NCBI GenBank assembly: GCA_021832305.1
Contig: JAKBLB010000001.1
Location: 1-64,000, forward strand
DNA: 64,000 bases
DNA from: Pseudomonadota bacterium
GTDB lineage: Bacteria > Pseudomonadota > Gammaproteobacteria > Burkholderiales > Ferrovaceae
Reading direction: 5' to 3'
Positions 1 to 9,181 of this stretch are shown here, piece after piece. The notes beneath the pieces were generated by a model. It was not told the DNA's origin and did no database searches. It saw nothing but the letters and a program-made list of their open reading frames with translations. Within the stretch, counting starts at the first letter, position 1; the number at the start of each line of letters is the position of its first letter. Both the position numbers and the translations under genes were made by a program.

Positions 1-302
1 TGAAGGTTTCGATTGCCAAAGTCCTGCTGGACGAAGGTTATATCGATGGTATGCAGGTTCACCAGAAGGATTCCAAGCCGACTCTTGAAATTGGATTGAA
101 GTATTACGCGGGTCGTCCCGTTATCGAGTTGATCGAGCGAGTCAGTCGTCCTGGGTTGCGTATCTACAAAGCCAGCGATGAAATTCCCAAGGTCATGAAC
201 GGGCTGGGAGTGGCGATTGTTTCCACGCCCGCTGGAGTCATTACCGATCGTGCAGCGCGTCGCCAGAATGTGGGCGGTGAAGTGCTGTGCGTGGTGGCAT
301 AA
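1..302 (+). CDS. rpsH: 30S ribosomal protein S8 (5'-truncated by window edge)
   Basis: S8 binds the central domain of 16S rRNA and is needed for platform assembly of the small subunit. Only the last 99 codons are visible; the reading frame enters at base 3 ([16 protein letters not shown]) and runs to TAA at 300-302. The family C-terminal signature GGEVLC is present at the end. It is followed 16 bases later by rplF with an AAAGGAGG ribosome binding site at 301-308, the expected spc-operon order. The true start lies outside the window. Confidence 0.97.
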   Translation, partial: KVSIAKVLLDEGYIDGMQVHQKDSKPTLEIGLKYYAGRPVIELIERVSRPGLRIYKASDEIPKVMNGLGVAIVSTPAGVITDRAARRQNVGGEVLCVVA

Positions 303-318
303 AGGAGGCTTGATCACT

Positions 319-852
319 ATGTCGCGTATCGCCAAATATCCCGTCGCACTTCCAGAGAAAGTCGAAGTCACGCAGGCCGACCAGTTGATCACCGTCAAGG
401 GGCCTCTGGGGACATTGACGCAGAAAGTGGGCGAACTAGTTCGAATCAACCATGTGGGTAACGAACTGTTGTTTGAACCGGCCAATGAAACTGCGGCTGC
501 AAACGCCATGTCGGGGACTCTGCGGGCTTTGGTTTCCAATATGGTCACCGGTGTCACGAACGGCTGGGTAAAGAAGTTGACTCTGGTCGGCGTGGGCTAT
601 CGTGCTCAAGCTGCAGGAGACAAGTTGAATCTTTCGCTTGGATTTTCTCACCCGGTGGTTCACCAGATGCCCGTTGGAATCAAGGTGGAAACGCCAACGC
701 AGACCGAAATCCTGATCAAGGGGATCGATCGGCAGGTGGTAGGACAGGTGGCCGCTGAAGTTCGTGCGTATCGCAAACCCGAACCCTACAAAGGGAAAGG
801 GGTTCGTTATGCCGACGAGAAAGTGATCATTAAAGAAACCAAGAAGAAATAA
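319..852 (+). CDS. rplF: 50S ribosomal protein L6
   Basis: L6 binds 23S rRNA near the sarcin-ricin loop. The product is 177 residues, the same length as the E. coli protein, starting MSRIAKYPV. The C-terminal family signature [13 protein letters not shown] is seen around residues 152-164. The frame is open upstream, but the ATG at 319 is chosen because it follows a near-perfect AAAGGAGG site at 301-308 and gives the family N-terminus. It lies between rpsH and rplR as in the spc operon. Confidence 0.97.
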   Translation: MSRIAKYPVALPEKVEVTQADQLITVKGPLGTLTQKVGELVRINHVGNELLFEPANETAAANAMSGTLRALVSNMVTGVTNGWVKKLTLVGVGYRAQAAGDKLNLSLGFSHPVVHQMPVGIKVETPTQTEILIKGIDRQVVGQVAAEVRAYRKPEPYKGKGVRYADEKVIIKETKKK

Positions 853-864
853 GGCAAATTTATC

Positions 865-1218
865 ATGATGCATGAAAATGGAAGAGTTCGTCGTGCCAAG
901 CGCACGCGTGCCAAGATTGCCGAATTGGGGGCGATTCGTTTGTCGATTCATCGAACCAATCAGCATGTCTATGCCCAAATCATCGATCCTACAGGTTCCA
1001 GGGTATTGGCCAGCGCCTCTACGCTCGAGCCCGAAGTTCGCAATATTCTCAGTAATGGATCAAATATCGCTGCGGCGGTCCTGATTGGCCAGCGTATTGC
1101 CGAAAAAGCCAAGGCAGTCGGAGTCGAACAGGTGGCTTTTGATCGTTCCGGATTTCGCTATCATGGTCGCATCAAGGCATTGGCCGATGCGGCACGTGAA
1201 GGCGGTCTTCAGTTTTAA
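865..1218 (+). CDS. rplR: 50S ribosomal protein L18
   Basis: L18 binds 5S rRNA and docks it on the large subunit. The 117-residue product has the basic N-terminus [12 protein letters not shown] and ends with the L18-typical [26 protein letters not shown] region (quoted in part). A second ATG lies at 868; both are directly tandem and the choice does not matter to function. It sits 12 bases after rplF and 29 bases before rpsE. Confidence 0.97.
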   Translation: MMHENGRVRRAKRTRAKIAELGAIRLSIHRTNQHVYAQIIDPTGSRVLASASTLEPEVRNILSNGSNIAAAVLIGQRIAEKAKAVGVEQVAFDRSGFRYHGRIKALADAAREGGLQF

Positions 1219-1247
1219 TCGAATCAGCGACCCATTGGGGAAAGCAC

Positions 1248-1754
1248 ATGGCAAAGAATGATAATGAAGAGCGCGGTGACGGACTGCGCGAAAAAATGGT
1301 TGCAGTCAACCGCGTGACCAAAGTGGTCAAGGGCGGCCGTATCCTCGGCTTCGCTGCATTGACCGTCGTTGGGGATGGAGATGGCGGTATCGGCATGGGT
1401 AAGGGAAAAGCCCGCGAAGTTCCTGTGGCTGTTCAGAAAGCCATGGAGCAAGCACGGCGCAAGATGGTAAAAGTGAATTTGAAGAATGGCACACTCTACC
1501 ATCAGGTCATGGGAGAGCATGGCGCAGCCAAGGTCTTCATGCAACCCGCTTCCGAAGGAACGGGGATCATCGCTGGTGGCCCAATGCGTGCGGTTTTTGA
1601 AGTCATGGGCGTGACCAACGTGTTGGCCAAGTGTATCGGCTCCACCAACCCATACAATGTCATCCGCGCAACCCTCAATGGTCTGGAAGCCACCCGCCGT
1701 CCGGCAGAAGTGGCTGCAAAACGCGGAAAGTCCATTGAAGAGATCATGGAGTGA
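1248..1754 (+). CDS. rpsE: 30S ribosomal protein S5
   Basis: S5 lies near the decoding centre and helps translational fidelity and mRNA unwinding. The product has 168 residues with the double-stranded-RNA-binding S5 fold: [18 protein letters not shown] near residues 15-32, then a Gly-rich [18 protein letters not shown] segment. The GGGGAAAG box before ATG 1248 is a reasonable binding site. Its TGA at 1752-1754 overlaps the rpmD start, so the two are probably translationally coupled. Confidence 0.97.
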   Translation: MAKNDNEERGDGLREKMVAVNRVTKVVKGGRILGFAALTVVGDGDGGIGMGKGKAREVPVAVQKAMEQARRKMVKVNLKNGTLYHQVMGEHGAAKVFMQPASEGTGIIAGGPMRAVFEVMGVTNVLAKCIGSTNPYNVIRATLNGLEATRRPAEVAAKRGKSIEEIME

Positions 1755-1948
1755 TGACGATGACTCAAGCAGAAATCAAGACCTTTCGAGTGACCCTGAC
1801 CAAAAGTCCGATTGGCTCGATAAAATCTCATCGGGATTGTGTGCGCGGTCTGGGTTTGCGCCGTATGAATCATACCGTCGAGGTATTGGATACCCCGGAA
1901 AATCGCGGTATGGCTGCCAGAGTCCATCATCTGGTCCGTAGTGAGTAA
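1754..1948 (+). CDS. rpmD: 50S ribosomal protein L30
   Basis: L30 is a small large-subunit protein. The product (about 62-64 residues) shows the family core [17 protein letters not shown] and a C-terminal MAARVHHLV. The start is ambiguous: GTG 1751, ATG 1754 (overlapping the rpsE stop as TGATG) and ATG 1760 are in frame. I use 1754 for the overlap, although 1760 gives MTQAEIKTF, closest to the usual 59-61 residue length. Operon position between rpsE and rplO is canonical. Confidence 0.95.
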   Translation: MTMTQAEIKTFRVTLTKSPIGSIKSHRDCVRGLGLRRMNHTVEVLDTPENRGMAARVHHLVRSE

Positions 1949-1957
1949 GGAGAGAAC

Positions 1958-2404
1958 ATGGAACTGAACACAATCAAACCCGCCGGCGGAGCCAAACAGG
2001 CACGACGTCGTGTGGGAAGAGGAATCGGCAGTGGCCTGGGAAAGACTGCAGGACGTGGTCATAAGGGACAAAAATCTCGCTCCGGTGGTTTTCATAAAGT
2101 GGGTTTTGAAGGCGGCCAGATGCCTATGCAACGGCGTCTCCCCAAGCGTGGCTTTGTCAGTTTGACGCAGGGAGCCATGGAACAGGTGCGCTTGGCTGAT
2201 CTGATGCGGGTCACCTCTGAAGTCATTGATTTGTTGGCGCTGAAACAAGCTGGCCTGGTTTCAGGTTCGGCTCAAGGTGCCAAGGTATTTCTGAAGGGTG
2301 AAATTTCTCGCGCGGTTCAAATTCAAGGCATTGGCGTCACTCAAGGTGCGCGTAAAGCCATCGAAGCAGCGGGTGGTACGATTCTGGATCAGAAGAGCGA
2401 GTAG
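1958..2404 (+). CDS. rplO: 50S ribosomal protein L15
   Basis: L15 is a late-assembling 23S rRNA-binding protein. The 148-residue product begins [20 protein letters not shown] and carries the long glycine/arginine-rich extension [20 protein letters not shown] typical of L15, followed by a globular C-terminal half. An AAGGAGAG binding site precedes ATG 1958. It is followed by secY after five bases, as in nearly all bacterial spc operons. Confidence 0.97.
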   Translation: MELNTIKPAGGAKQARRRVGRGIGSGLGKTAGRGHKGQKSRSGGFHKVGFEGGQMPMQRRLPKRGFVSLTQGAMEQVRLADLMRVTSEVIDLLALKQAGLVSGSAQGAKVFLKGEISRAVQIQGIGVTQGARKAIEAAGGTILDQKSE

Positions 2405-2409
2405 AGATT

Positions 2410-3726
2410 TTGGCATCACTTCCCAACAATTTATCCGGAAACAAACTGGACGACCTCAAACGTCGGCTCTGGTTTGTCGTGGGCGCGCTGGTGGTTTATC
2501 GCCTGGGTGCTCATATTCCCGTGCCGGGAATCAATCCGGATGAGTTGTCGAAACTTTTCAGCAGTCAGAAATCCGGCATCCTCGGCATGGTCAACATGTT
2601 TTCTGGTGGTGCCCTTTCTCGCTTCACTGTTTTCGCACTTGGCATCATGCCTTACATTTCGTCGTCCATCATCATGCAGTTATTGACGACGGTGGTGCCA
2701 TCCCTCGAAGTTCTGAAAAAAGAAGGTGAAGCGGGACGGCGCAAGATTACCCAGTACACCCGTTACGGAACGGTGGTTCTGGCATTCTTTCAGGCCATGG
2801 GGATTGCGGTGGCACTGGAGGCGCAACCCGGCCTTGTGCTCGACCCCGGAATTCCCTTCCGCTTGACCACCGCCATTACCTTGGTGACGGGAACCATGTT
2901 TTTGATGTGGTTGGGGGAACAAATCACCGAGCGAGGCATTGGCAACGGAATTTCTCTGATCATTTTCAGCGGAATAGTGGCAGGGTTGCCCCGCGCTGTG
3001 GGGAGTACACTGGAATTGGTTCGCACGGGTGCGTTCAGTTGGTTCCTGGCCTTGTCTATTTTCGCTGCAGTGGTCGCTGTGACCGCCTTGGTGGTATTCG
3101 TCGAACGGGGGCAACGCAAGATCACCGTGAATTATGCAAAACGCCAGGTCGGCAATAAAATCTATGGGGGGCAAAGCAGCCATCTGCCCCTCAAGATCAA
3201 TATGGCGGGGGTGATTCCTCCCATTTTTGCCAGCAGCATCATCCTTTTTCCCGCCACTCTTGCCGGCTGGTTCGGAAGCCGACAACACTTTGGCTGGCTC
3301 AAGGAGATCAGCAGCATGCTGAGTCCCGGACAGCCCATCTATGTCATGCTTTATGCTGGGGCCATTCTGTTTTTCTGTTTTTTCTATACGGCGCTGGTCT
3401 TTAACAGCAAGGAAACTGCGGATAACCTGAAAAAGAACGGTGCGTTCATTCCGGGAATTCGTCCGGGTGAACAAACTTCGCGCTACCTGGACAAGATTCT
3501 CACCCGATTGACGCTGACGGGGGCCATCTACATCACGTTGGTTTGTTTGTTGCCTGAGTTTCTGATTGTTAAATTCAATGTTCCGTTCTATTTTGGTGGG
3601 ACCTCATTGTTGATCATCGTCGTCGTTACTATGGATTTTATGGCCCAAGTTCAAACCTATCTCATGTCCCAACAGTACGAAAGCTTGCTCAAGAAGGCAA
3701 ATTTTAAAGGGCAAGGGGCAAAGTAA
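2410..3726 (+). CDS. secY: Protein translocase subunit SecY
   Basis: SecY is the pore of the SecYEG translocon in the inner membrane. The 438-residue product has ten predicted membrane spans and the expected loops, including [12 protein letters not shown] near residue 34, the plug-region [18 protein letters not shown], and [11 protein letters not shown] near residue 355. The only start that fits is TTG at 2410, five bases after the rplO stop, giving [21 protein letters not shown] rare start codon here could help keep SecY levels below those of the ribosomal proteins. Confidence 0.97.
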   Translation: MASLPNNLSGNKLDDLKRRLWFVVGALVVYRLGAHIPVPGINPDELSKLFSSQKSGILGMVNMFSGGALSRFTVFALGIMPYISSSIIMQLLTTVVPSLEVLKKEGEAGRRKITQYTRYGTVVLAFFQAMGIAVALEAQPGLVLDPGIPFRLTTAITLVTGTMFLMWLGEQITERGIGNGISLIIFSGIVAGLPRAVGSTLELVRTGAFSWFLALSIFAAVVAVTALVVFVERGQRKITVNYAKRQVGNKIYGGQSSHLPLKINMAGVIPPIFASSIILFPATLAGWFGSRQHFGWLKEISSMLSPGQPIYVMLYAGAILFFCFFYTALVFNSKETADNLKKNGAFIPGIRPGEQTSRYLDKILTRLTLTGAIYITLVCLLPEFLIVKFNVPFYFGGTSLLIIVVVTMDFMAQVQTYLMSQQYESLLKKANFKGQGAK

Positions 3727-3728
3727 TC

Positions 3729-3947
3729 ATGGCCAAGGAAGACACCATTGAAATGCAGGGAGAGATTTTGGAAACCCTTCCCAATGCCACGTTTCGGGTC
3801 AAACTGGAAAATGATCATGTGGTGTTGGGACATATTTCGGGGAAGATGCGTATGCATTACATTCGCATTCTTCCCGGAGACAAGGTGACCGTCGAACTCA
3901 CCCCCTATGATCTGAGCCGTTGTCGAATCACCTTCCGTGCCAAGTAG
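3729..3947 (+). CDS. infA: Translation initiation factor IF-1
   Basis: IF-1 occupies the ribosomal A site during initiation. The 72-residue product is a single OB-fold with the family pattern [20 protein letters not shown] and a C-terminal RCRITFR, full length for the family. It lies two bases after secY and before rpmJ, an arrangement common in betaproteobacteria and Gram-positives but not in E. coli, where infA is elsewhere. Confidence 0.97.
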   Translation: MAKEDTIEMQGEILETLPNATFRVKLENDHVVLGHISGKMRMHYIRILPGDKVTVELTPYDLSRCRITFRAK

Positions 3948-3970
3948 CACGGGTTTTGCTGGAGAACATC

Positions 3971-4084
3971 ATGAAAGTACAAGCATCTGTCAAAAAAGTT
4001 TGTCGCAAGTGCAAACTGGTCCGTCGCAAAGGCGTCCTGCGCGTCATTTGTGAAGATCCGCGGCACAAGCAGCGTCAAGGCTGA
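3971..4084 (+). CDS. rpmJ: 50S ribosomal protein L36
   Basis: This 37-codon gene encodes [19 protein letters not shown] and ends PRHKQRQG. It is the zinc-binding form of L36, with the CxxC pair at residues 11 and 14, a further Cys at 27 and His at 33. L36 sits at the junction of several 23S rRNA domains. The start follows GGAGAACATC; the stop is TGA at 4082-4084. Position between infA and rpsM matches the expected operon order. Confidence 0.95.
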   Translation: MKVQASVKKVCRKCKLVRRKGVLRVICEDPRHKQRQG

Positions 4085-4125
4085 TTGATTTTTTTTTACT
4101 ATCGCACTAGAAACTGAGGACGCAT

Positions 4126-4488
4126 ATGGCTCGTATTGCAGGGGTCAACATCCCTAACCATCAACATGCTGAAATTGCCTTGACCGCCATTTATGGAATC
4201 GGTCGTTCGCGAGCACGAGATATCTGTGCTGCTGCCGGAGTCACGACCAGCACCAAGATCAAGGATCTTACCGACGCTGATATGGAGCGCTTGCGGGTTG
4301 AAGTCACCAAATTTTCTGTGGAAGGTGACTTGCGTCGGGAGGTTTCGCTCAACATCAAACGTCTGATGGATCTCGGTAGTTACCGTGGCACCCGCCATCG
4401 ACGTGGCTTGCCTTGTCGTGGACAGAGAACACGCACCAATGCTCGTACCCGAAAGGGCCCGCGCAAAGCTGTGCGTACAACCAAGTAA
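4126..4488 (+). CDS. rpsM: 30S ribosomal protein S13
   Basis: S13 is in the head of the small subunit and bridges to the large subunit. The 120-residue protein starts [19 protein letters not shown] and has the helix-two-turn-helix [13 protein letters not shown] motif plus the basic tail [17 protein letters not shown] typical of S13. It opens the alpha-operon segment, 41 bases after rpmJ. A TGAGGA site precedes the ATG. The short T-rich gap before it (4087-4098) has no convincing hairpin. Confidence 0.97.
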   Translation: MARIAGVNIPNHQHAEIALTAIYGIGRSRARDICAAAGVTTSTKIKDLTDADMERLRVEVTKFSVEGDLRREVSLNIKRLMDLGSYRGTRHRRGLPCRGQRTRTNARTRKGPRKAVRTTK

Positions 4489-4503
4489 TTCCAGGAGTTA
4501 GAC

Positions 4504-4899
4504 ATGGTCAAATCCAATACGGGCGCACGTGCGCGTAAGAAAGTCAAAAAGAATGTGGCAGAGGGAATCGCGCATATTCACGCTTCCTTCAACAATACGA
4601 TCGTTACGATAACCGATCGTCAAGGAAATGCCTTGTCCTGGGCAACTTCCGGCAGCAATGGCTTCAAAGGATCGCGTAAGAGCACTCCTTTCGCAGCGCA
4701 GATTGCCGCAGAAAATGCGGGTAAGGCGGCACAGGAATGTGGCGTAAAAAATCTTGAAGTCCGGATCAAGGGGCCGGGGCCAGGGCGTGAGTCTGCGGTT
4801 CGTGCCCTGAATTCCGTAGGCTTTAAAATCACCAGCATTTCGGATGTGACTCCGGTTCCCCATAATGGGTGCCGTCCTCCGAAAAAGCGTCGTATTTAA
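4504..4899 (+). CDS. rpsK: 30S ribosomal protein S11
   Basis: S11 lies on the platform and helps form the mRNA exit cleft. The product is 131 residues, with the core [20 protein letters not shown], the [13 protein letters not shown] helix and the family C-terminus [25 protein letters not shown] site lies just upstream of ATG 4504. It sits 15 bases after rpsM and 20 before rpsD. Confidence 0.97.
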   Translation: MVKSNTGARARKKVKKNVAEGIAHIHASFNNTIVTITDRQGNALSWATSGSNGFKGSRKSTPFAAQIAAENAGKAAQECGVKNLEVRIKGPGPGRESAVRALNSVGFKITSISDVTPVPHNGCRPPKKRRI

Positions 4900-4919
4900 T
4901 CAGGTAGCGGGAGAATACT

Positions 4920-5546
4920 GTGGCCAGAAACCTGGATGCCAAATGCCGTCAATGTCGTCGTGAAGGGGAGAAGCTTTTCCTCAAGGGCGAAAAATGTTTT
5001 ACAGAAAAATGTGCCATTGAGCGCCGTGCCTATCCGCCCGGACAACATGGACAAAAACAAAGTCGTCAATCCGACTATGGTGGTCAGTTGCGTGCCAAGC
5101 AAAAAGTCCGGAGAATTTATGGCGTGCTGGAAGGGCAGTTCCGTCTCACCTATCAAGCGGCTGAACGTGCGCGTGGAATTACGGGTGACAACTTGCTGAA
5201 ATCCCTGGAAAGTCGTCTGGATAACGTGGCTTATCGCATGGGTTTTGGAGCATCGCGAGTGGAAGCACGGCAAGTGGTCCGGCATAACGGAATTCTTGTC
5301 AATGGCAAGCGCGTGAATATTCCCTCTTATCAGGTTCGTCCTGGAGATCAGGTGCAAGTTGCTGAAAAGTCACGGCAACAGTTGCGCATCAAGGCTGCTG
5401 CCGAAGCGGCAGAAGGGAGAGGATTTCCCGAATGGATCGAGGTCGACACCAAAGCCCTGAAAGGTGTCTACAAGGCACGTCCGGAACGTAGTGAATTGCC
5501 GTCCACGATCAACGAGTCCCTGATTGTGGAACTGTACTCCAAATAA
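4920..5546 (+). CDS. rpsD: 30S ribosomal protein S4
   Basis: S4 nucleates 16S rRNA 5'-domain folding and in many bacteria represses the alpha operon. The product is 208 residues. The N-terminus has a zinc-ribbon-like cluster of four cysteines (C9, C12, C26, C31 by my count), and the S4 RNA-binding domain is seen at about residues 98-160 ([20 protein letters not shown]). The start is GTG at 4920 after GCGGGAGAATACT, giving [18 protein letters not shown]. Confidence 0.97.
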   Translation: MARNLDAKCRQCRREGEKLFLKGEKCFTEKCAIERRAYPPGQHGQKQSRQSDYGGQLRAKQKVRRIYGVLEGQFRLTYQAAERARGITGDNLLKSLESRLDNVAYRMGFGASRVEARQVVRHNGILVNGKRVNIPSYQVRPGDQVQVAEKSRQQLRIKAAAEAAEGRGFPEWIEVDTKALKGVYKARPERSELPSTINESLIVELYSK

Positions 5547-5584
5547 TCGGGAGTAATGAACCTGAGATCGATTATCAAGGACAA

Positions 5585-6577
5585 ATGATGCAAGAAGATA
5601 CATTGACTGCAAATTTTTTGAAACCACGTTCTATCGAAGTTCAGAACATCCATCCGAATCATGCCAAGGTTTTGATGGAGCCCTTTGAAAGAGGGTATGG
5701 TCATACCTTGGGGAATGCGTTGCGGCGCATCCTCCTTTCTTCCATGCCTGGCTTTGCGCCGGTTGAAGTCAAGATTTCCAATGTGGTCCATGAGTATTCC
5801 ACAGTGGATGGCGTTCAGGAAGACGTGGTTGATCTGTTGCTGAACCTCAAGGGAGTGGTTCTCAAACTTCATCAGCATGATGATGCTGTTTTGACACTGA
5901 GTAAGGTTGGCCCTTGCGTGGTGACTGCTGCGGACTTCGACCCTCAGCATCAGGTCGAGATCATCAATCCGGGACATGTCATCGCCCATCTCACAGCGGG
6001 TGGAAAACTGGAGATGCAGGTCAAGGTATCCAAGGGTTATGGCTACGAGCCTGCCTCTCTTCGTCCGGATGATGACGAAACCCATGCGGTCAGCGGCATT
6101 CAGCTGGATGCCTCCTACAGCCCGGTTCGGCGTGTCAGTTATGCCGTTGAAAGCGCTCGTGTGGAACAACGCACTGACCTCGATCGTCTGGTGATGGACA
6201 TCGAAACCAATGGGGCCATTGAACCCGAGGAAGCCGTACGTTTTGCTGCCCGAGTACTGATGGAACAATTATCGGTTTTTGCGGATTTGCAAGGGACCCC
6301 GGTATCCAACGAGACACTGCGCATCCCTCAGGTGGATCCCATTCTCCTGCAACCCGTCGACGATCTTGAACTGACGGTTCGTTCTGCCAATTGCCTCAAG
6401 GCGGAAAATATTTATTACATTGGCGATTTGATTCAAAGGACCGAAACCGAGTTGCTCAAGACGCCGAATCTTGGTCGCAAGTCATTGAATGAAATCAAGG
6501 AAGTATTGGCAACCAAGAGTTTGACCCTGGGAATGAAGTTGGAAAACTGGCCTCCCGCAGGTTTGGAACGTCGTTAA
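5585..6577 (+). CDS. rpoA: DNA-directed RNA polymerase subunit alpha
   Basis: Alpha dimerises to assemble RNA polymerase and contacts activators and UP elements. The 330-residue product has the N-terminal dimerisation domain ([21 protein letters not shown], residues about 36-56, quoted in part) and the C-terminal DNA-binding domain ([20 protein letters not shown] and [12 protein letters not shown] near 275-310). Tandem ATGs at 5585 and 5588 are both possible starts. It is 38 bases after rpsD. Confidence 0.98.
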   Translation: MMQEDTLTANFLKPRSIEVQNIHPNHAKVLMEPFERGYGHTLGNALRRILLSSMPGFAPVEVKISNVVHEYSTVDGVQEDVVDLLLNLKGVVLKLHQHDDAVLTLSKVGPCVVTAADFDPQHQVEIINPGHVIAHLTAGGKLEMQVKVSKGYGYEPASLRPDDDETHAVSGIQLDASYSPVRRVSYAVESARVEQRTDLDRLVMDIETNGAIEPEEAVRFAARVLMEQLSVFADLQGTPVSNETLRIPQVDPILLQPVDDLELTVRSANCLKAENIYYIGDLIQRTETELLKTPNLGRKSLNEIKEVLATKSLTLGMKLENWPPAGLERR

Positions 6578-6647
6578 TTCAGACGTTTTTTTATAAGCGC
6601 CTGATGGCGCAGTACCTATAAATGACTGAAATCATGAGGATCATTAA

Positions 6648-7037
6648 ATGCGTCACCGTTTAAGCAATCGCAAACTCAACCGTACCACCAGCCATCGTTT
6701 GGCCATGTTGCGTAATATGTCCAATTCCCTGCTGCGCCATGAGGCGATCAAGACCACGCTGCCAAAGGCCAAGGAGTTGCGCCGGGTGGTGGAACCCCTG
6801 ATCACTTTGGGCAAGGAACCCACTTTGGCCAATCACCGCCTCGCCTTTGCCCGATTGCGGGATCGCGAAATGGTCATGAAACTTTTCAACGAGTTGGGGC
6901 CCCGTTATCAGACGCGGCCAGGGGGTTATGTCCGGATTCTCAAGTGTGGATTCCGTCAGGGAGACAATGCACCCATGGCTTTTGTGGAACTGGTAGACCG
7001 GCCTGACGTTGAAGTGATCGAGGACGATAGCGAATGA
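6648..7037 (+). CDS. rplQ: 50S ribosomal protein L17
   Basis: L17 is a large-subunit protein near the exit tunnel. The 129-residue product starts [17 protein letters not shown] and shows the family motif [18 protein letters not shown] and [20 protein letters not shown]. An ATGAGGATC binding site precedes ATG 6648. The 70-base gap to rpoA contains a small GCGCC/GGCGC hairpin at about 6597-6610 but no obvious terminator. This is the last gene of the operon. Confidence 0.97.
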   Translation: MRHRLSNRKLNRTTSHRLAMLRNMSNSLLRHEAIKTTLPKAKELRRVVEPLITLGKEPTLANHRLAFARLRDREMVMKLFNELGPRYQTRPGGYVRILKCGFRQGDNAPMAFVELVDRPDVEVIEDDSE

Positions 7038-7065
7038 CAACGCGTTTCGATTCGTGATTCATCGT

Positions 7066-7099
7066 GATAAAAAAGCCTGCATCCGCAGGCTTTTTTATC
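7066..7099. terminator. Bidirectional Rho-independent terminator (rplQ / cbbY)
   Basis: The stem is GATAAAAAAGCCTGC (7066-7080) paired with GCAGGCTTTTTTATC (7085-7099) around an ATCC loop. It has an A-tract on one side and a T-tract on the other, so it can stop transcription from both the ribosomal operon (plus) and the convergent phosphatase gene (minus), whose stop codon overlaps its right edge. Confidence 0.92.
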
Positions 7100-7865
7100 A
7101 ATCACTCGTCTTTGCCATGCGTCGGCATAGGTCGATATCGACCCAGCCTCTGGGCGGTAAAGCCCCTTGATGCAGTGCGTAGGGCTGATGTGGCTCCCCC
7201 AGATCTGACAGTACGGCTTTTGCGCCGGAGAAGTCTTGCCCCCGGGTGTATTCGTTGATCGTTACAAGAGTGGGCAGTCCCGCAGCGCGGGCCGAACGCA
7301 AGCCATTCTCTGAATCCTCGAAGGCCAGAGCCTCCTGTGCAGAGATACCCAGTGCGTCGAGTGCCCACAAATAGATATCCGGCGCAGGTTTTTTGGCGGA
7401 AACGATGTCTCCGGCGGCGATGATCTTGAACCAACCAACGCTTTCCGGCCCCAGAGTGGCGGAGAGAAGTGAGGTAACATTCTCCGGCGTGGTGGTGGTG
7501 GCGATGGCCAGGATCAAATCGGCCTGACGGGCCTCGTTGAGCAGTCGCAGGACTCCGGGACGCAGAGGGATCGCCCCTTTTTCAAGCAAGGCCATATAGT
7601 GACGGGTTTTGGATTGGTGCAGTTGAACCACCAACTCATCAAAATATGCGTCTGAGCGTTGTTCGGGGTGATAGCGGTCGACATAATGACGAATCCGTTC
7701 TTTTCCTCCGGTGACCGCCAATAGTTCCCCGTACAACGGCACTGTCCACTCCCAGTCCAATCCGAATTCCTTGAAAGCCAGATTGAACGAGGGGCGGTGC
7801 CCATCCCGTTCCGTATCTGCCAAGGTTCCATCCACATCAAAAATCAGCGTAGTCAAACTCATCAT
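7098..7865 (-). CDS. cbbY: HAD-family sugar bisphosphate phosphatase, CbbY-like
   Basis: The 255-residue protein is a HAD-superfamily hydrolase of the CbbY/beta-phosphoglucomutase group: motif I FDVDGTLADTE near residue 9 with the nucleophile and acid aspartates, a helical cap, and motif IV FEDSENGLRSARAAG near residue 192. CbbY enzymes are known to dephosphorylate xylulose-1,5-bisphosphate, a Rubisco inhibitor, so this is indirect evidence for a Calvin cycle. No Rubisco gene is in the window. The start is one of two tandem ATGs (7865/7862). Exact substrate is inferred from family only. Confidence 0.8.
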   Translation of the reverse strand: MMSLTTLIFDVDGTLADTERDGHRPSFNLAFKEFGLDWEWTVPLYGELLAVTGGKERIRHYVDRYHPEQRSDAYFDELVVQLHQSKTRHYMALLEKGAIPLRPGVLRLLNEARQADLILAIATTTTPENVTSLLSATLGPESVGWFKIIAAGDIVSAKKPAPDIYLWALDALGISAQEALAFEDSENGLRSARAAGLPTLVTINEYTRGQDFSGAKAVLSDLGEPHQPYALHQGALPPRGWVDIDLCRRMAKTSD

Positions 7866-7940
7866 TTATTCTCGATAACCAGTGTCACAGAAATTTGTTG
7901 AAGAAAAAGCGCAAAGGTTCCGTATTTGGACTTGGCTCAT

Positions 7941-8372
7941 TTACGGTAAGAGCAGGACGAGGGAACCGGAGACGATCAGGGCAATCCCTAGAATCCCGTG
8001 CCAATTCAATCGTTCGCCCAAAAGCAGAACGCCAAAGAGCAAGGCGAAGACGACGCTCAATTTGTCCAGGGGAGCCACTCCGGAGAGGGGGCCCAATTGC
8101 AGGGCGCGGTAGTAACACAGCCAGGACAGTCCGGTGGCGACGCCCGAAAGGATCAGAAAGGTCCAGGTATGGAGCGAGAGGGTGGAGAAACGTTGCCATT
8201 CGTCCCGCAAGGAGAGAATTCCAGCCGTGACCGCCAGAATGATCAGGGTGCGGATGAAGGTGGCAAAATTTGAAGGAATGCCCGTGACTCCCAACTTTCC
8301 GAAGAGGGCAGTCAATCCGGCAAAGAAGGCCGAGCCGAGGGCAAACAGTGCCCAGGCAGGAATGGCTTTCAT
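7941..8372 (-). CDS. Small EamA-family (DMT) transporter
   Basis: The 143-residue membrane protein consists of a single EamA-type unit with about five hydrophobic spans (ALFALGSAFFAGLTALFGKLG at the N-terminus, SLVLLLP at the end). Two-copy EamA transporters are about 300 residues; this half-size form exists as an autonomous family and presumably works as a dimer. Substrate cannot be told. Its start overlaps the stop of the upstream DUF190 gene by four bases (8369-8372), so they are probably one transcription unit. Confidence 0.8.
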   Translation of the reverse strand: MKAIPAWALFALGSAFFAGLTALFGKLGVTGIPSNFATFIRTLIILAVTAGILSLRDEWQRFSTLSLHTWTFLILSGVATGLSWLCYYRALQLGPLSGVAPLDKLSVVFALLFGVLLLGERLNWHGILGIALIVSGSLVLLLP

Positions 8373-8683
8373 GGCAGGGTGCCGTATTCCACGGGCATCG
8401 TGACGTACAGGAGAGGAAGGTTGGCCTCCCTGACGATGCTCAGAAACCGCTCGGATTGTGCCGTACTGACGACGAATACCACTTCCACGGGTAGGTCATT
8501 GGCCAGTTCAAAGAAGTGATCTTCATGCAGAACGCCATGACGTCCATATCCTGCGATGGACCTGAAGACGGATCCTCCCTGAATGCCCAGGGAGCGTGCT
8601 TGTTCAAGCAGCCATTCGTAGGCAAGCAGGTGATGATGACGGCGGTTTTCATGCAGGTAGAATTTCAGGTAGGTGCCCTTCAT
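8369..8683 (-). CDS. DUF190 domain protein
   Basis: The 104-residue protein matches the DUF190 pattern: a PII-like alpha/beta fold with MKGTYLKFYLHENRR at the start, SVFRSIAGYGRHGVLH in the middle and LPVEVVFVV afterwards. DUF190 genes often neighbour crcB, as here (26 bases downstream of it), so a role in fluoride resistance or its sensing is likely but unproven. No signal peptide is seen; it should be cytoplasmic. Confidence 0.85.
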   Translation of the reverse strand: MKGTYLKFYLHENRRHHHLLAYEWLLEQARSLGIQGGSVFRSIAGYGRHGVLHEDHFFELANDLPVEVVFVVSTAQSERFLSIVREANLPLLYVTMPVEYGTLP

Positions 8684-8709
8684 GACAAGAAAACTCCAAA
8701 GTGATTGGA

Positions 8710-9123
8710 TCAGGCTTTACCGAGGGATTTGAGCAGGCCATAACTGGCCATGCCCAGGAGGGTCATCAACAATGAGCCTCCGAGGTGCATGGCAATGTGG
8801 GTCAAGGCCCAGAGGTACTGGGTGCGAGAAAAAAGGGTCACGGATTCAGCAGAAAAGGTCGAAAAGGTGGTCAGCCCACCCATGAATCCTGTAATGATGA
8901 ACAGTCGGGCTTCTGGGGGGAGGCCGGCATGGTCGGTAAAATAGGAAACTGCCAATCCCACCAGATACCCGCCGATCAGGTTGGCTGCCAGAGTTCCCAA
9001 GGGGAGGGTCGGGATCAATGGATTGAGCAGGATACCCAACCACCAACGCAACCAAGCGCCCAGGGCGGCCCCCACGCCCACCGCAAGAAATCCATACCCT
9101 CCCATCGCTCTTTCACCCGCCAT
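8710..9123 (-). CDS. crcB: Fluoride exporter CrcB (Fluc)
   Basis: CrcB/Fluc forms a dual-topology dimeric fluoride channel in the inner membrane. The 137-residue product has four spans, with the family signatures [25 protein letters not shown] and [15 protein letters not shown] (the conserved polar Thr/Ser track). ATG 9123 gives [14 protein letters not shown] 9105 (MGGYGFLAV) is a reasonable alternative. No fluoride riboswitch could be recognised in the 59 bases upstream. Probably co-transcribed with DUF190 and EamA. Confidence 0.92.
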   Translation of the reverse strand: MAGERAMGGYGFLAVGVGAALGAWLRWWLGILLNPLIPTLPLGTLAANLIGGYLVGLAVSYFTDHAGLPPEARLFIITGFMGGLTTFSTFSAESVTLFSRTQYLWALTHIAMHLGGSLLMTLLGMASYGLLKSLGKA

Positions 9124-9181
9124 TTAGGTTTCTATCACGCATACATCCTACCACAGGGCAGAGAAGGGGAGATCGAGGGGC

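Noticed and set aside
9124-9181. Fluoride riboswitch upstream of crcB
   Set aside because: The 58 bases between the uvrA stop and crcB show none of the conserved riboswitch segments I know.
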